Source of the DNA: Neckera pumila | Taxonomy: Eukaryota > Streptophyta > Bryopsida > Hypnales > Neckeraceae | Assembly: GCA_963969595.1 (NCBI GenBank) | Contig: OZ018409.1 | Location: 23,242,163-23,306,162, forward strand | Direction: 5' to 3' | DNA: 64,000 nt | Notes under the pieces: generated by a model | What the model was told of the DNA's origin: nothing | What the model saw: the letters and a program-made list of their open reading frames with translations, nothing else | Database searches by the model: none | In this document: positions 22,769-33,851 of the stretch, in pieces | Numbering within the stretch: the first letter of the stretch is position 1 | Layout: every line of letters starts with the position of its first letter | Made by a program: the position numbers and the translations under genes

Positions 22769-24384
22769 TGATTGAGGCAATCATCATTTAGTTCTCCTCC
22801 AACATTCATGGGGATTGCCTCGTGGGCTGCATAGGTGGTTCCCTTTCAAGTTTCAACAACTTATGGCATTAATAAGCCCTCATCAATTGCAAAATCATAT
22901 TCTACCAATGTTGGTGCCTGCATATTCATTTCTTCTTCAGTTGTAATTCATCTTCAAATCTTTGATGAGCTCGTTGCATCTTATAATCAATCATTTGGTA
23001 ATTGCAATACCACGTACAACAAATCGCCTACACTTACAACATTCACAACGCACTTGTCAATTGCATTGTCTATCTATTATAGAAATATAGAACTATAAAT
23101 AAAGCAAAAGAACTAGAAGACACATGCTGTTGAGAAATGTTGAAAAGATGATTGTGAAGAGTGAGGCAATTGAAAATATATTTTAAATATTTCAATGAAA
23201 AGAAGTTTATATATTGGAAATCTTTTATATTTAGGATATCTTTTATGTTTTAGAATCCTCTTACAATTAATTGCATCTTTTGCTTTCTTAATGATCTTCA
23301 TTCTTTTAACTATTTATATCTATTTGTTGAATTTAAACTAATGTCATCATTTACAGAGTAAAATGTTTTGAATGTATAAATTTAACCTACAATTAACAAA
23401 TGTTGGTGAAATCTATATTTAAAATGTACTTAAAATTATAAATACTTTATGTATTGAAACATACATATCAATTTTTGGTATGTATTCATACAAAGGTATA
23501 ATCATTATTAAAAAGTATTGTTGTATTGTATACAGAGTGATTTCTATAAAATAGTTTATTTCTTATGAAGTTTTGTATCCATAAAAATTGTTAAGCAGAA
23601 GTAGGTTCAAGATTGAAAGAAAAACTAAACAGCTAATAGCTCTAAAATTGAATTCAAATACAATAATCCCAACGGTGAGATTGTTCTAGCAAGCAAATTT
23701 AATACAAGTGTCTAACATGTTTTTTAGAAAAATTGTAAAAATGGCATTAAAAAGTGAATTCTATAAGATATTTTTTCAATAAGATGCTTAAATTGCCCAA
23801 AGAACTACATTGTCCATAATTTTGATATCATTATTAAAAAACAATAAATAAAAGCATGAGATGTAGACAAAAATATAATCTTAGAAAAAAATAATATATA
23901 TTAAGAATATTCAAGTTTCTATGATTTTTTGGGGATGCCACTTAAGTTGCTATTTGGACTTGGGGTGGCATAGATTTTTCTCCTGAGTACCGATTAAAAT
24001 AAAAATTACATTCTTTGAAAGCTAATCTGATTTTTTATCTTCCAAAAAAGTTTTGAAAAATCATATAAAAAATGAGGATGACACAAGCCTATATCCAAAA
24101 TCCTAATAGCCCCTTGCAAGGACTTTGGAACTTTAGGGATTAAAATTTTGTCTCTTACAACATTATAATGCTCAAATCCTATAAATCTAATAGACATTGT
24201 ACAAAACATTTTTCTAGTAAATTTTTTTGGAATTCAAATTTTAGTATACATTTAGATGTTTTTAATATTCTAGCTTAGACATCCAATGCACATATGATTT
24301 TGGTGATAATCATGTGTTCTAAATAAAAATAACACCTATAAATATTGAGCATCGTAAGAGTCTAATTATAATTATTTTTTTAAT
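22769..24384. other. AT-rich intergenic DNA, no gene seen
   Basis: A plus frame at 22835-23098 (87 codons) is unremarkable. A TTAA-type end (CTTTAGGGATTAA) finishes at 24143 with no partner found. Confidence 0.35.
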
Positions 24385-24640
24385 CACTTTGTTACCAAAT
24401 TTGAGGTCATATTTGAAAACTATTATTATAAGTAACACAACATACTTATCATAAGTGGATGTCAGATTCCATATTTTGCATAAAGTATTTGTAAAAGTAA
24501 ATACCAAAATATGCAACAATGAATTTAATTATATATGTGATTTTAAAAAATTTGTGGAAAAAAGTTCAATGTACCTAAATAAATTTTTAATATTTCTTCT
24601 AATGAATGTAATTTTCAAAAATGGTAACAAATATTTTGGC
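24385..24640 (-). repeat. Repeat, inverted copy of 20945-21197
   Basis: This is the reverse complement of the block at 20945. The open frame at 24455-24679 lies on it but is not conserved in the other copy. Confidence 0.8.
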
Positions 24641-25950
24641 CGGAATTATGTCTTGTGGACCTGGATACACATTGTATAATGTGGACATATAATGTGGACT
24701 TGACCACATCACGACCCGCAATTCAACTAGCATGGCTATTACTTAACTTACACATTCAATTAATATACAAATTAGCATCATAGACTTCACAATGAGGGCA
24801 AGTGACAAGTGATTCTAGTCCACATGGTTAGTCCAACTCTTAGAGGCTCAATTCATTTCACCCCTGGGTCCTTGTGATTTAGTGCTTCAAGTCAAAAGTG
24901 TGTTTCACCATGGCGCCACAGCTTTCATTAGAACGCCACCCTTTGCACCGCCATCGCGGCATGGCCTCTCTGCCACAAGTGTTGGTCCATTTGTCCAATA
25001 CTTGGCATCCCACTAGGATTAGTCCCATTTAACATGGCCATGGTGAGTTCACCACAAACCCAAACCTCATGTCAAGCTCCATGGTATGAGGTCGGTATAC
25101 CCTCTCCCACTTAGAATTGATCAAATACTTGATGTCCTCATTAAATCTAGCCATAGTTTCTCCTTTGACTCTAGTCAAGGTGAAAGGAGCCGCACTCACA
25201 CCTTTATTTGGAAGTGGCCAACTCCTAGGTGAAGCATTTTTCACACCACTACTTGGTATGTCACTTTGTGCATTTTGTCTCACTAACTTTTCCTTAGACT
25301 AATTTGCTTGTTAGTAATTCTATCTAAACTCCCTTTAGTTTGTACACCCTTTTGATCCTGCATACTACAAAGAGGTAACAAATATTTTGGCCAACTAGTA
25401 GAATGTGGTCCGAGTTAACAACACTAATTTCTTATTTACCCATTTGCTACATGGTTGGCCATCTATGCGCTCTCGCTCCAAAACACACCTAGCAAAAGAA
25501 TCCTCTAGCAAGTTGGTACCTACACCTTGAACTTGCTATATTCAAGCTCACTATACACTTATCAAGTAGTGAGTCACTTCACTCAGCAACTTCCATCATC
25601 TGCTCAGCCTCTTAGGTTCACTTTGGTATTTAGGACTCTCAACCTCTACACTTAGAGATTGGATTATTTCTAATTATTTCCAAAATTGTGCCTTAGTGTT
25701 CTGTTTTCTTCCTACTTTATATTTTTTTAAACTCCCGGGTGAGGATTCACTCCTAGGTGTGGTTTCAGGGGAGAATCTCTAAGTCTTTCTCCCCCACTTA
25801 GTAAGTGTGATGTCTCCCTTACCTTCTATTCTTGCCTTGAATATGATTATTTGGGCGATTTTTAGGTCATGCTGCCCGCTCAATGTGTTGCCTTCCAATC
25901 TTATCTCTATCATCACTTGACACAATGTCATGATCTTCAATGAGTGCCTA
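24641..25950. other. Sequence between repeats and the retrotransposon
   Basis: The minus frame at 25029-25283 (84 codons, NEDIKYLINSKWERVYRPH) has a protein-like look but no family I recognise. Given the neighbouring retroelement it may be retroelement debris. No long terminal repeat could be delimited by eye. Confidence 0.3.
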
Positions 25951-26129
25951 CTTCCCGCAAGCCTTCTTGTCTTTAAGTTTTTCCAGCTCTTTTTTCTCCT
26001 GCTTTTACTGTTTTTTTAAAATCAAATGCATGTATGAGATGCTTTATGTGGCCAAGGTAGGCTTGGTTAATCCATTTATACTCAAATGGACGATATAGCC
26101 ATGCATGATTAAGTTGTGTTTTTAACTCC

Positions 26130-27870
26130 TTATGCCTAATTGTCAGGAGTCGATGGCAGCCTTCATCTTGCCCATCACGCCATTCCAATGTTCATAATCA
26201 GGAGGTGGACAAAGATCCTCTTGCCACAAGTGCAAGTTTCGATCATCTCGATAATACTTCTTCAAGAGGGCAACAATGCAACATGGAACATAGGGTGTAC
26301 TGACTTACCCACAATCTTAGCCAAATCTAATATATATGTGTCCTTGTAAATTATCATCTTCACAAAAAATGGGCCTATCCACCTAGTTGACTATTTAAAG
26401 GAAATCTAGACAAGGATGTTTAAATTAATAGTGTCTAACAACACCACTTTACCAACTTGAGATACTTCATTATGTCGGGTCTTGTTCTTATCATTACAAT
26501 AATAACGCTCTTGAGCCTTGGCTAGCTTTTGCCTAGCTACCCTTAAGAATGTCTCACGATGTTCAACACACTCTAGAGCCTCCTTATAGTAATACCCTGA
26601 GAGCCTTTCTTGGTCATAATGCCATTCACTCTGCCCACGGGCTAAATCTATTGCCTTCAATGCATCATGGCCATAACAAATTTTGCATGGCGTCTCACCA
26701 TGTGAGTGCATTGGCGTTGTGCTGTAACAAATTATGCTACTGGATTTAAGTTTGGCCAATTCAATCGATCTCCATCACAAAATGATCTCATGTACATATT
26801 GAAGATTTAGTTGATCCTCTCAATTTGACCAACCCCACTGGATGAAAGGCCGAGGTCATCACAAGATTTACTCTTGACTTGTAGTACATCATGTGTTGCC
26901 AAAAGATTGATTGAAACGCTTTGTCTCTCTCACTTTCTATGTCCCAAAAATATGCCTTGTGCCTCATCCAATTATCATAAAATCACTATAAAAAACCCGC
27001 GTTTTAGATGACGAGCCCTGATTTTTCTTGACAGATTTTAGTGGACATTCAATGCAACAAACCTATGGTTTTTGTCAACAAAAACGTCCAATGTAACATC
27101 AATGTTGACATAAAAACATGGATTTGTTGCATTGGATATCTACTAAAATCCGTCAAGAAAAATTAGGGCTCATCACCTAAAATGCGGGTTTCTTATAGTG
27201 AACAACTGAGCCACCAATTTTGCAAAATATTTCTTTAAATATAGTATCATTGCGGCCCACTTAGAAAGTTTGCAAACAGTGACCATAATATGATCAAAGG
27301 TCCCAACCTTAAAAAATCTAGACATAAAATCCAAAAAAAATGGTGTAAAATGGTCTTTGAGGAATTGACAAGGCTAACAATTTGCCCCACTTGGATTATG
27401 TGTGATGCTTACTCATCTAGCACTTAAAACATGATTTAATGTAATCCTCTATGTCAAGTCCCATAAGGGGCCAGAAGTATTGCTTATTCAACTTTGCTAG
27501 TTGATGTTGCTAACACTTCTTTGTGCCCCACAAAGGGTGTATTGGAGTATTCATGCACCAACTACTTCTTTAAACCCCCTTCTGGAATATAGGGGTGTCA
27601 TGTTTGCTTGAAGTAGTATAGTTCATTCTTTTGCTTCACATGATGGATACGCTTAGAAATGACAATTTCTTTTACAAGGTCCTTCCTACAATTCAAAAGG
27701 TGATATGAAGAATTTCATCCTTATCAATTTTCATAGCCACCCTAATTTTGTATAAGAAGTATACTTGTGCTAAATTGCCCCCTTGTATTTCTCTCTCCTC
27801 CCTTATATTAGTATGAGGATTCTTAGAGTTAGCAACTCTTCTTTCCTGCTTAGTGCGTCTAGCACCAAAT
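26130..27870 (-). pseudogene. Integrase remnant, split by a CACTA-like MITE
   Basis: It starts with the RNase H/integrase linker NLVLDALSRKEELL (about 27830-27870). Further on are SKHHT.SKWGKLLALSIPQR near 27340-27440, ICYGHDALKAIDLARGQSEW and EALECVEHRETFLRVARQK (26500-26700). It ends near SVHPMFHVALLKKYYRD at about 26230-26280. Many stop codons are present. Confidence 0.8.
26984..27200. mobile_element. CACTA-like foldback MITE in the integrase region
   Basis: The element is 217 bp and runs CACTATAAAAAACCCGCG ... CGGGTTTCTTATAGTG. The two halves are nearly complementary along their length, so the single strand would fold into one long hairpin. Flanks are AAT and AAC, close to a 3 bp target duplication. 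Confidence 0.8.
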
Positions 27871-27872
27871 TA

Positions 27873-28111
27873 TACTATAAGAACCCCATGTTTTTTAGGA
27901 TGTTTTCACTATTCTTTGGAACGCATTTTTTGTGGATATTAGATAAAACAATCCATGTTTTAATGTCAACAATGATGTTCAATAAAACATTTTGATGTTT
28001 TATTGAACATCATTGTTGACATTAAAACATGGGTTGTTTTATCGAATGTCCACAAAAATGTATACCAAAAAATAGTAAAAACATCCTAAAAACAATGGGA
28101 TTCTTATAGTG
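27873..28111. mobile_element. CACTA-like foldback MITE between RNase H and integrase
   Basis: The element is 239 bp and starts TACTATAAGAACCCC, ending GGGATTCTTATAGTG. It is flanked by the 3 bp duplication TTA, as expected for CACTA elements. The halves are self-complementary around TTTTATTGAACATCATTGTT near 27990-28020. Removing it restores the join between SQGG and NLVLDALSRKEEL. Confidence 0.85.
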
Positions 28112-28114
28112 TTA

Positions 28115-28760
28115 TCCCTCCTTGGCTTTGAATCATTTTCACATCCATGGAGATGATGGTGTCATACCATCTCAACCCTTTTGGGGTAGCTTGTGCCTTG
28201 GAGTCTAAATACTTGAAAGAAATGTCATCAGTGAAAACTCTAGTTTTTATTCCCTTCACATAGTATCTCTCGGCCTTAATGCAATGCATCACTACGTACA
28301 ACGCCTTTTCATGAGTTGATCATTTCAATTGACCCCCACTTAGCTTCTTGCTCTCATAAGCAGTGGGAAGGCCATTTTACATTAGCACCCCACTATTGCA
28401 AAGCATTAGGATAAATTTCAGTCCTCGACAAGGCCTCTAGCCTTGCACCCCCGTGGTGCAATTATGGAAAAAAAATTGAAAATTTGAAATGTGATGTGGT
28501 CGCATTGCGACTACATTCAGCACTGTCAGCGCCACGTCGGCGCCACGTTAGACTGAAAAAATATTTAATATTTTTTTCATTTTTTTTTCTATAATTGCAC
28601 CTTGAAGGTGCCAAAAATCATGCATTGGCAATCTTATTGAGGCCTGAAATTTTTTGTAATGTCACTAGCATCTGTGTGCACTTTGAATGGCTTGTCAAAC
28701 TCAAGGTACTTGAATACATTAGCTGTTAACAAGAGTCTTTTGAATTCTTGGAATGCACCC
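28115..28760 (-). pseudogene. RNase H remnant, split by a MITE
   Basis: AFQEFKRLLLTANVFKYLEF and FKVHTDAS are followed by the MITE 28404-28661. Then come AYESKKLSGGQLK, THEKALYVVMHCIKAERYYV and FKYLDSKAQATPKGLRWYD. These are RNase H motifs typical of plant Ty3/gypsy elements. Confidence 0.85.
28404..28661. mobile_element. CATTAC-ended MITE (family D) in RNase H
   Basis: The element is 258 bp. Ends are CATTAGGATAAATTTCAG and, inward from the right, CATTACAAAAAATTTCAGGC. Removing exactly this segment restores the frame TDAS-D-FAI with no extra bases, so no target duplication is evident. Confidence 0.8.
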
Positions 28761-28849
28761 TTACTTGCCTCGTTCTACTTCAGGATTTTTTTCATTTTTG
28801 GCAAGCAAGTCTGTCAAGGGTGTGGCTATCTTGAAAAATTCTTGATGAA

Positions 28850-29945
28850 CTTACGTTAGTAGTTAGCAAGCACAAAGAAAGATCTAACATCCTTTTGAGT
28901 TTGTGGCACTTTCAAATCCACAATTGCCTTGGTCTTCTTAGGGCCAACATAAATACCTTCTCTATTAAGCACAAGGCCCAAAAACTCTAACTCTTGCAAG
29001 ATGAATTCACTCTTCTTAATATTCACAGATAGTTTGTGCTCACGCAACTTGGTCAATACCTTAGCTACATCTTTAGCGTACTATTCTTCTGTCTTAGAAA
29101 AGACTAGAATGTCATCAATGTAGATGACCATACATTCATCCAAAACTTTATGGAATAAGAAGTTTATGAGAATTGTAAAGGTAGAATGAATATTACACAA
29201 TCTAAATGTCATCACTATGAATTCCTAAAAACCATACTTTGTTCTCATAGCCATTTTGGATATATCCGCTTCACTTATGCAAATCTGATAATAATCACAC
29301 TTTAGATCTATTCTACTAAAGTACTTGGCTTTTGCTAGTTTGTCCATCAAATTGTCAATCTTTGTCAAAGAGTAGTTCATTTCATTACGAAGAATTTGGG
29401 CCCTCTAAAGGGCCGCAAGTTCCCATGAGTTCTCCACAAGTTTTGAATAGTCTACGACTGCTAAAACTGCGCCTCTGCAGCATGGTGACATGGTTGAACT
29501 TTGGTCACATCAAATTTAAAATAAAAATAAAAATAAAAATAAAAATAAAAATGAAATTAGCAATTTATTTATTTATTTATTTTTTAAATATACTTTTTGG
29601 ATACCCCATACCACTGTTCAAAACATGGGAGTAGATTGGAGAACGGGCCTAAAATGGCCCTTTCTTGGCCAAATCCCTTCTAATGTCACCATCACTTTAT
29701 TTAGAGCCCAGTAATCAACACATAACCTTAGTTGACCATCTTTCTTGCTTACAAAAAACACTAGTGCCTCAAATGGTAACTTATTTGGCCTTATGTAGGC
29801 CTTGTGCTAGAAGTTTAGTGATTTGTATTTTGTACTCCACTTGGTTCAATCAATAAAGTGTCTTATTGAGAGGCTTTGCTCCCAATTCTAACTCAACCTT
29901 ATGGTCCACACCCCTTTCTAGAGGTAACCCTTTTAGCAACTCCTT
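28850..29945 (-). pseudogene. Reverse transcriptase remnant
   Basis: Blocks in order: GLPLERGVDHKVELELGAKP, KKDGQLRLCVDYWALNK, KIDNLMDKLAKAKYFSRIDL, YQICISEADISKMAMRTKYG, the catalytic IYIDDILVFSKTEE (YIDD at 29111-29122), and FLGLVLNREGIYVGPKKTKA of the thumb. Several stops and a MITE at 29383-29685 interrupt it. Replacing the second Asp region is not needed because YIDD is intact. Confidence 0.88.
29383..29685. mobile_element. CATTAC-ended MITE (family D) in reverse transcriptase
   Basis: The element is 303 bp. Ends are CATTACGAAGAATTTGGGCC and, inward from the right, CATTAGAAGGGATTTGGCC. It contains (AAAAAT)n and (ATTT)n runs at 29520-29585. Removing it restores an open join between ALNKV and NYSLTKIDNL. 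Confidence 0.75.
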
Positions 29946-30031
29946 TGTCAAGACATTCTTAAATTTTTCTAACACCTTAAAGTACTTTAATTGCACCATG
30001 GACTTAACATTGGAAAGGACTGGGAGGGAGT

Positions 30032-30460
30032 CTACCTTAGAACCATTACAAAACGCTCTTCAAAGAGATGGCGTACACTAACCATGTTAACTCCTACACT
30101 CTTAAGTCTTGGCATTCTAATATGATCAAGAAGTTTTGGCTTCTTTTTGTCATCCATTGCCACTAGTATTTGGAATTTAGGTCTCCTCCTAATCTCTATT
30201 TCATAGAATGCTAAGAATGTTTTTCCTAACATATCGTCAATTCCCCCAAGCTCGTAGATGGTGAAGTCTTTTACAAGCTTCACTTCACCAGCGCCAAATT
30301 GGACATCCTGGGCTACCTCCATTACCTGTGTTGAACCTTGTCCAAAGTTCACCTTCACTGACAATGCTGTTTTGTTTATTTCCACTCCTAAACTCTTCAC
30401 GCACTGCGGAGTCAACATTGAGTGTGGCACCTGAGTTCAACAATAAAACAACACGAATTC
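30032..30460 (-). pseudogene. Retropepsin-like protease remnant
   Basis: The active-site region reads LLNSGATLN at about 30429-30443, where the family has DSGA; the catalytic Asp is Asn. A one-base shift then leads into TPQCVKSLGVEINK and a beta-rich stretch ending ELGGIDDMLGKTFLAFYEIE. The domain is recognisable but inactive. Confidence 0.7.
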
Positions 30461-30679
30461 CCTTTATTTGGGCCCATAAGTAAACTAATCCCTTAGACTC
30501 TAGATTGATGGTTGAAAAGGTAGCTTCAAACCACTTCCCTCACCACTTGTCTATGATTTAAAGTTCTAAGTACCTTGTTACCTCTCCTCAAAGGCAACCC
30601 TGTCAACTCAGTAGCAATAGCAACCTCAATAGGAAGTGCATCATTAGTAGCCAAAACAACTTTAGCAACACTAGCATCC

Positions 30680-31115
30680 TTAGCAATAGTAGCATCCTAG
30701 CTCATTTTTAAGTATCTTTAGCATTGAGTTAGTAGAGTCAGCACTTACAATTGGAGTCTTAGAACCTTTCTTCTCCTTTCGGTAGTCACGAGCTTGATGT
30801 CCCATCTTGCCACAATTGAAACAAGTTCCAGACTCCTTAGCTACTTCAATATCTACTTTGTCATGCTTAGCCTTCTTGGTTGAATTCTTCTTATTCCCCT
30901 TGGCACCATCAGAGCCTCCGGCTTGCACTTACAAAACTTCTTTTGGTGTCTATTTTGGCCTGAAGAATGTTTTTCCATGGCCTTGCTACCATTTTCTTGC
31001 TTCCTAGCATCTCTAGCATCATCCAACCAAATGATTTGGTCAAACAACTCCAACATGGTAATTCTTTAGGCTTTTCACGCTCCAAGGCTCCTGTGATTGT
31101 CTTGTGGATCATTGG
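30680..31115 (-). pseudogene. gag remnant with CCHC-like zinc knuckle
   Basis: On the minus strand the text HKTITGALEREKPKE and LELFDQIIWLDDARDARKQE is followed, after a frameshift, by CFNCGKMGHQARDYRKEKKG. This fits the nucleocapsid zinc knuckle CX2CX4HX4C except that the last Cys is Tyr. Gag packages the RNA of the element. Stops and shifts show it is dead. Confidence 0.8.
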
Positions 31116-31315
31116 TTAGCAGAAAAAAAGAACTCCATGTTTCACCGATATCAGTGGACAGCCCTATTGGTGGAGATTAATCAAGCTTGAGGGAATCTAA
31201 CATTAGAGGAGATCCGGGCCTCTAAGAGATTGCAAGTTCTTGGATTGTGGGAACTCTACAGGAATAATGTGATACTGCCAAATGGCTAGGTTGACGTGGC
31301 CAAGCAATTGCCTTG

Positions 31316-31317
<2 letters not shown>

Positions 31318-31403
<86 letters not shown>
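31318..31403. repeat. (AT)n microsatellite
   Basis: An uninterrupted run of 43 AT units. It lies just 5' of the retrotransposon gag region. Confidence 0.98.
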
Positions 31404-31409
<6 letters not shown>

Positions 31410-31585
31410 AATTTAGTATTCTTTTAACATGTTAACAACTTTTTTTTTTTTAATAATAATTTTTTTTGACAGCAGTGTGCTATTCCCAGCATTGGAATAT
31501 CCTTGAAACGATCTTCCAGAGGCTTAAATCTCCTCTAATGTATGTGTGGAATTCTTATTATACCCCTCCTCATTCACTGGGTCTT

Positions 31586-31858
31586 CATTACAAAAAAATT
31601 TAGGCTTCAATAAGACTACGAGTGTGTGATTTTGGGCACTTGCGGGATGCAATTACGAAAAAAAAAATTAATAATAATAATAATAATAAAATGGAAAAAA
31701 ATATTTGAAAAAATTTCAATATGACGTGGCGCTAATAGCGCTGACGTGGTCAAAATGCAACCATGTTACATTTCAAATTTTCATCTTTTTTTTTCCATAA
31801 TATCACCACGGGGGGCTAGGCTTAGCGGCCTTGTTGAGGCCTCAAATTTTTTGTAATG
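31586..31858. mobile_element. CATTAC-ended MITE (family D)
   Basis: The element is 273 bp. Ends are CATTACAAAAAAATTTAGGC and, inward from the right, CATTACAAAAAATTTGAGGC. The centre carries TGACGTGGCGCTAATAGCGC, echoing GCGCCACGTCGGCGCCACG in the copy at 28404. Confidence 0.85.
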
Positions 31859-33578
31859 CATAAAAATGCAATTGCTATTTGCACTGATAGCACCCTCTGT
31901 AAAGTTTCCCCATCCCAGTGATACATGTAAAATGGCTCTAATGGCATCCTATTATGCTCTATTGGAGGGCAAAATTCAAAGGAGAAGCTACAAAATCTAA
32001 ATGAGCAATTGCACTGTCATATGGCCCCAGTGGGTAGAGAGGGGTGCAATAAGAATTCCACTCATATTGATTCCCTCAAGATTGACCAATCTCAACCAAT
32101 GGAATTGTCCACCAACTTTAATAAAACATGAAATCCTGCTTTTCAGCTCACTTACTCCAGCAAAACAATTGGTGGAACTCTTCTTGTCTTTTAGTGCCTT
32201 TTCTACCTATTGATAGAGCATAACAAGAAGGCCTAGGGGACTACTTCACACTACGTTCCAAATCCCTACTCCCATTGAATTCTCAAAAATCTGATTGGTA
32301 GAGAGTTGAAAATTAGGACTCTAGACTTCACACTATGTCCCAAGTTGAAAGTTCCACATCATTCCAAAACACCGACATGGCATACTGTAGGGGAGTTTTG
32401 GTGCCAAAAGAGTGCAACTTTTGGGTTGAATTTGGTCTAGCAAAAGGAAAGACTAAACTTAGCCTCTAAATTCCAACTATTGATTTGAATATAAAATGAA
32501 GAGAAAAACATCATATAAATATACTTGTAGAATGGATATTGTCCAAATTTGTCCAATGCAAAATTTGATGCTAAAAGTACCTTGAAATAATAGATTTTTG
32601 ACTTTTTAATCCATTTTGGAGGTACTTAATTGCTAGATATAATGTTACATATGAGAAAAGTTAGTACTTTGGCTTTTATATTATGAAGTCCCAAGTCCCA
32701 CATTAGATATTTTTTGGACACCTTTTAATTACAACCCAAGAAAGTTGGGATTTCATTTGGCCTTGAATTAGGACTTGGAGGGTTTGGAACTTTGGATGTA
32801 GTGTGAAGCATCCATAAGCATTCATTTTTGGACAACCATCCATCACCTATGTACTTTCATTCACAATATCATGCAAGAATAGTTAACTTCATCTAAAATT
32901 TGGCAAAATCAAATAATTTCTTAGATGCTTTTGGCAATTTCATCCATAAATTTTTCTTTATTTTTTAGTGTATTGGTAGCTTGCACCAGTCAAGTAAGAT
33001 TTGGTAGAAAATTCACCAAAAAATTCAAAATTTGTTATGGCACAAGTTACAAGAAGTGAACTAGTTAGGAACCAAACGGATGATGACTTTTATGAACTAT
33101 AGGACCATTCTAATCTCTATAAGCCATTATTCTTATAGAAGTGCTTATTCACAAATTAATGGTCATAGTATGTATGTTGCAGAATTTTAAAATTGTGATA
33201 TTCAAGTTTACAAAGTAAACAAAATCCTAAATACTATAATTGATATACATATGAGGTTCCAATTTAGAAAAATATCCATCTCTTAATTTTTGATGACCTA
33301 CTCAAGCATTTTGTAGTCTTTGTTTGCCTTTAGACAATAGTTTCAAGTGCAAATACCATTTTATTTTCAATTTTAAAGCTTAGTAGAATGAATTATCTTT
33401 GAATATGTGTATAACAAATTGCTATTGCTATTGCCTATTTCAAATTCTTTAACTAAGAAAGGAACACAAAGTTTAATTATAATATTATTAGAAGAACTAA
33501 AAAAACCATACCTTAAGTTTGGTTGTTTGTTGTTTTGTTACGTTGAGATCTCCCAAACCATGCATTCCTCAGCCGTGT
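31859..33578. other. AT-rich intergenic DNA, no gene seen
   Basis: Only short frames without recognisable domains occur (for example plus 32001-32213). Confidence 0.4.
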
Positions 33579-33851
33579 GCTTGGTACCGTTGGAAAGCCC
33601 TCGGCGAGGAGGGATGCACGGGCTTGGTTTTGTGACGTTTAAAGCTATGATGTGGAAGTTATTGAATTTCAAAGTATTTATGGATCAAAAAATTAGAAAA
33701 TTCCTTTTGCTTTCAATTTGGCTGCATGCTTGGTATCATTGGAAAGTCCTTGGCGAGGAGGGGTGCATGGGCTTCATTTTGTGTTGTTTGAACTTACGAT
33801 GTGAAAGTTATCGAGTTTCAAAGTTTTTATAGATTAGAAAATTAGAAAATT
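33579..33851 (+). repeat. Tandem repeat, 149 bp x 2 (second partial)
   Basis: GCTTGGTACCGTTGGAAAGC at 33579 recurs as GCTTGGTATCATTGGAAAGT at 33728. Both are followed by GGCGAGGAGGG(A/G)TGCA and an AT-rich tail with AATTAGAAAA. A further copy lies reversed at 1-125. The frame at 33407-33832 crosses both units and is not considered a gene. Confidence 0.8.

Larger units (their letters stand above)
25950..31115 (-). mobile_element. Decayed Ty3/gypsy LTR retrotransposon
   Basis: Gag, protease, reverse transcriptase, RNase H and integrase remnants follow each other from right to left, the Ty3/gypsy order. The coding frame is broken by many stops and frameshifts. Four small elements (26984-27200, 27873-28111, 28404-28661, 29383-29685) are inserted in it. 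Long terminal repeats were not identified, so the ends are approximate. A degenerate run (YRPFEYKWINQAYL near 26060-26110) may be a chromodomain, which would place it among chromoviruses. Confidence 0.85.

Noticed and set aside
33407..33832. Plus-strand open frame of 141 codons
   Set aside because: It runs across the two tandem 149 bp repeat units, which explains its internal duplication.
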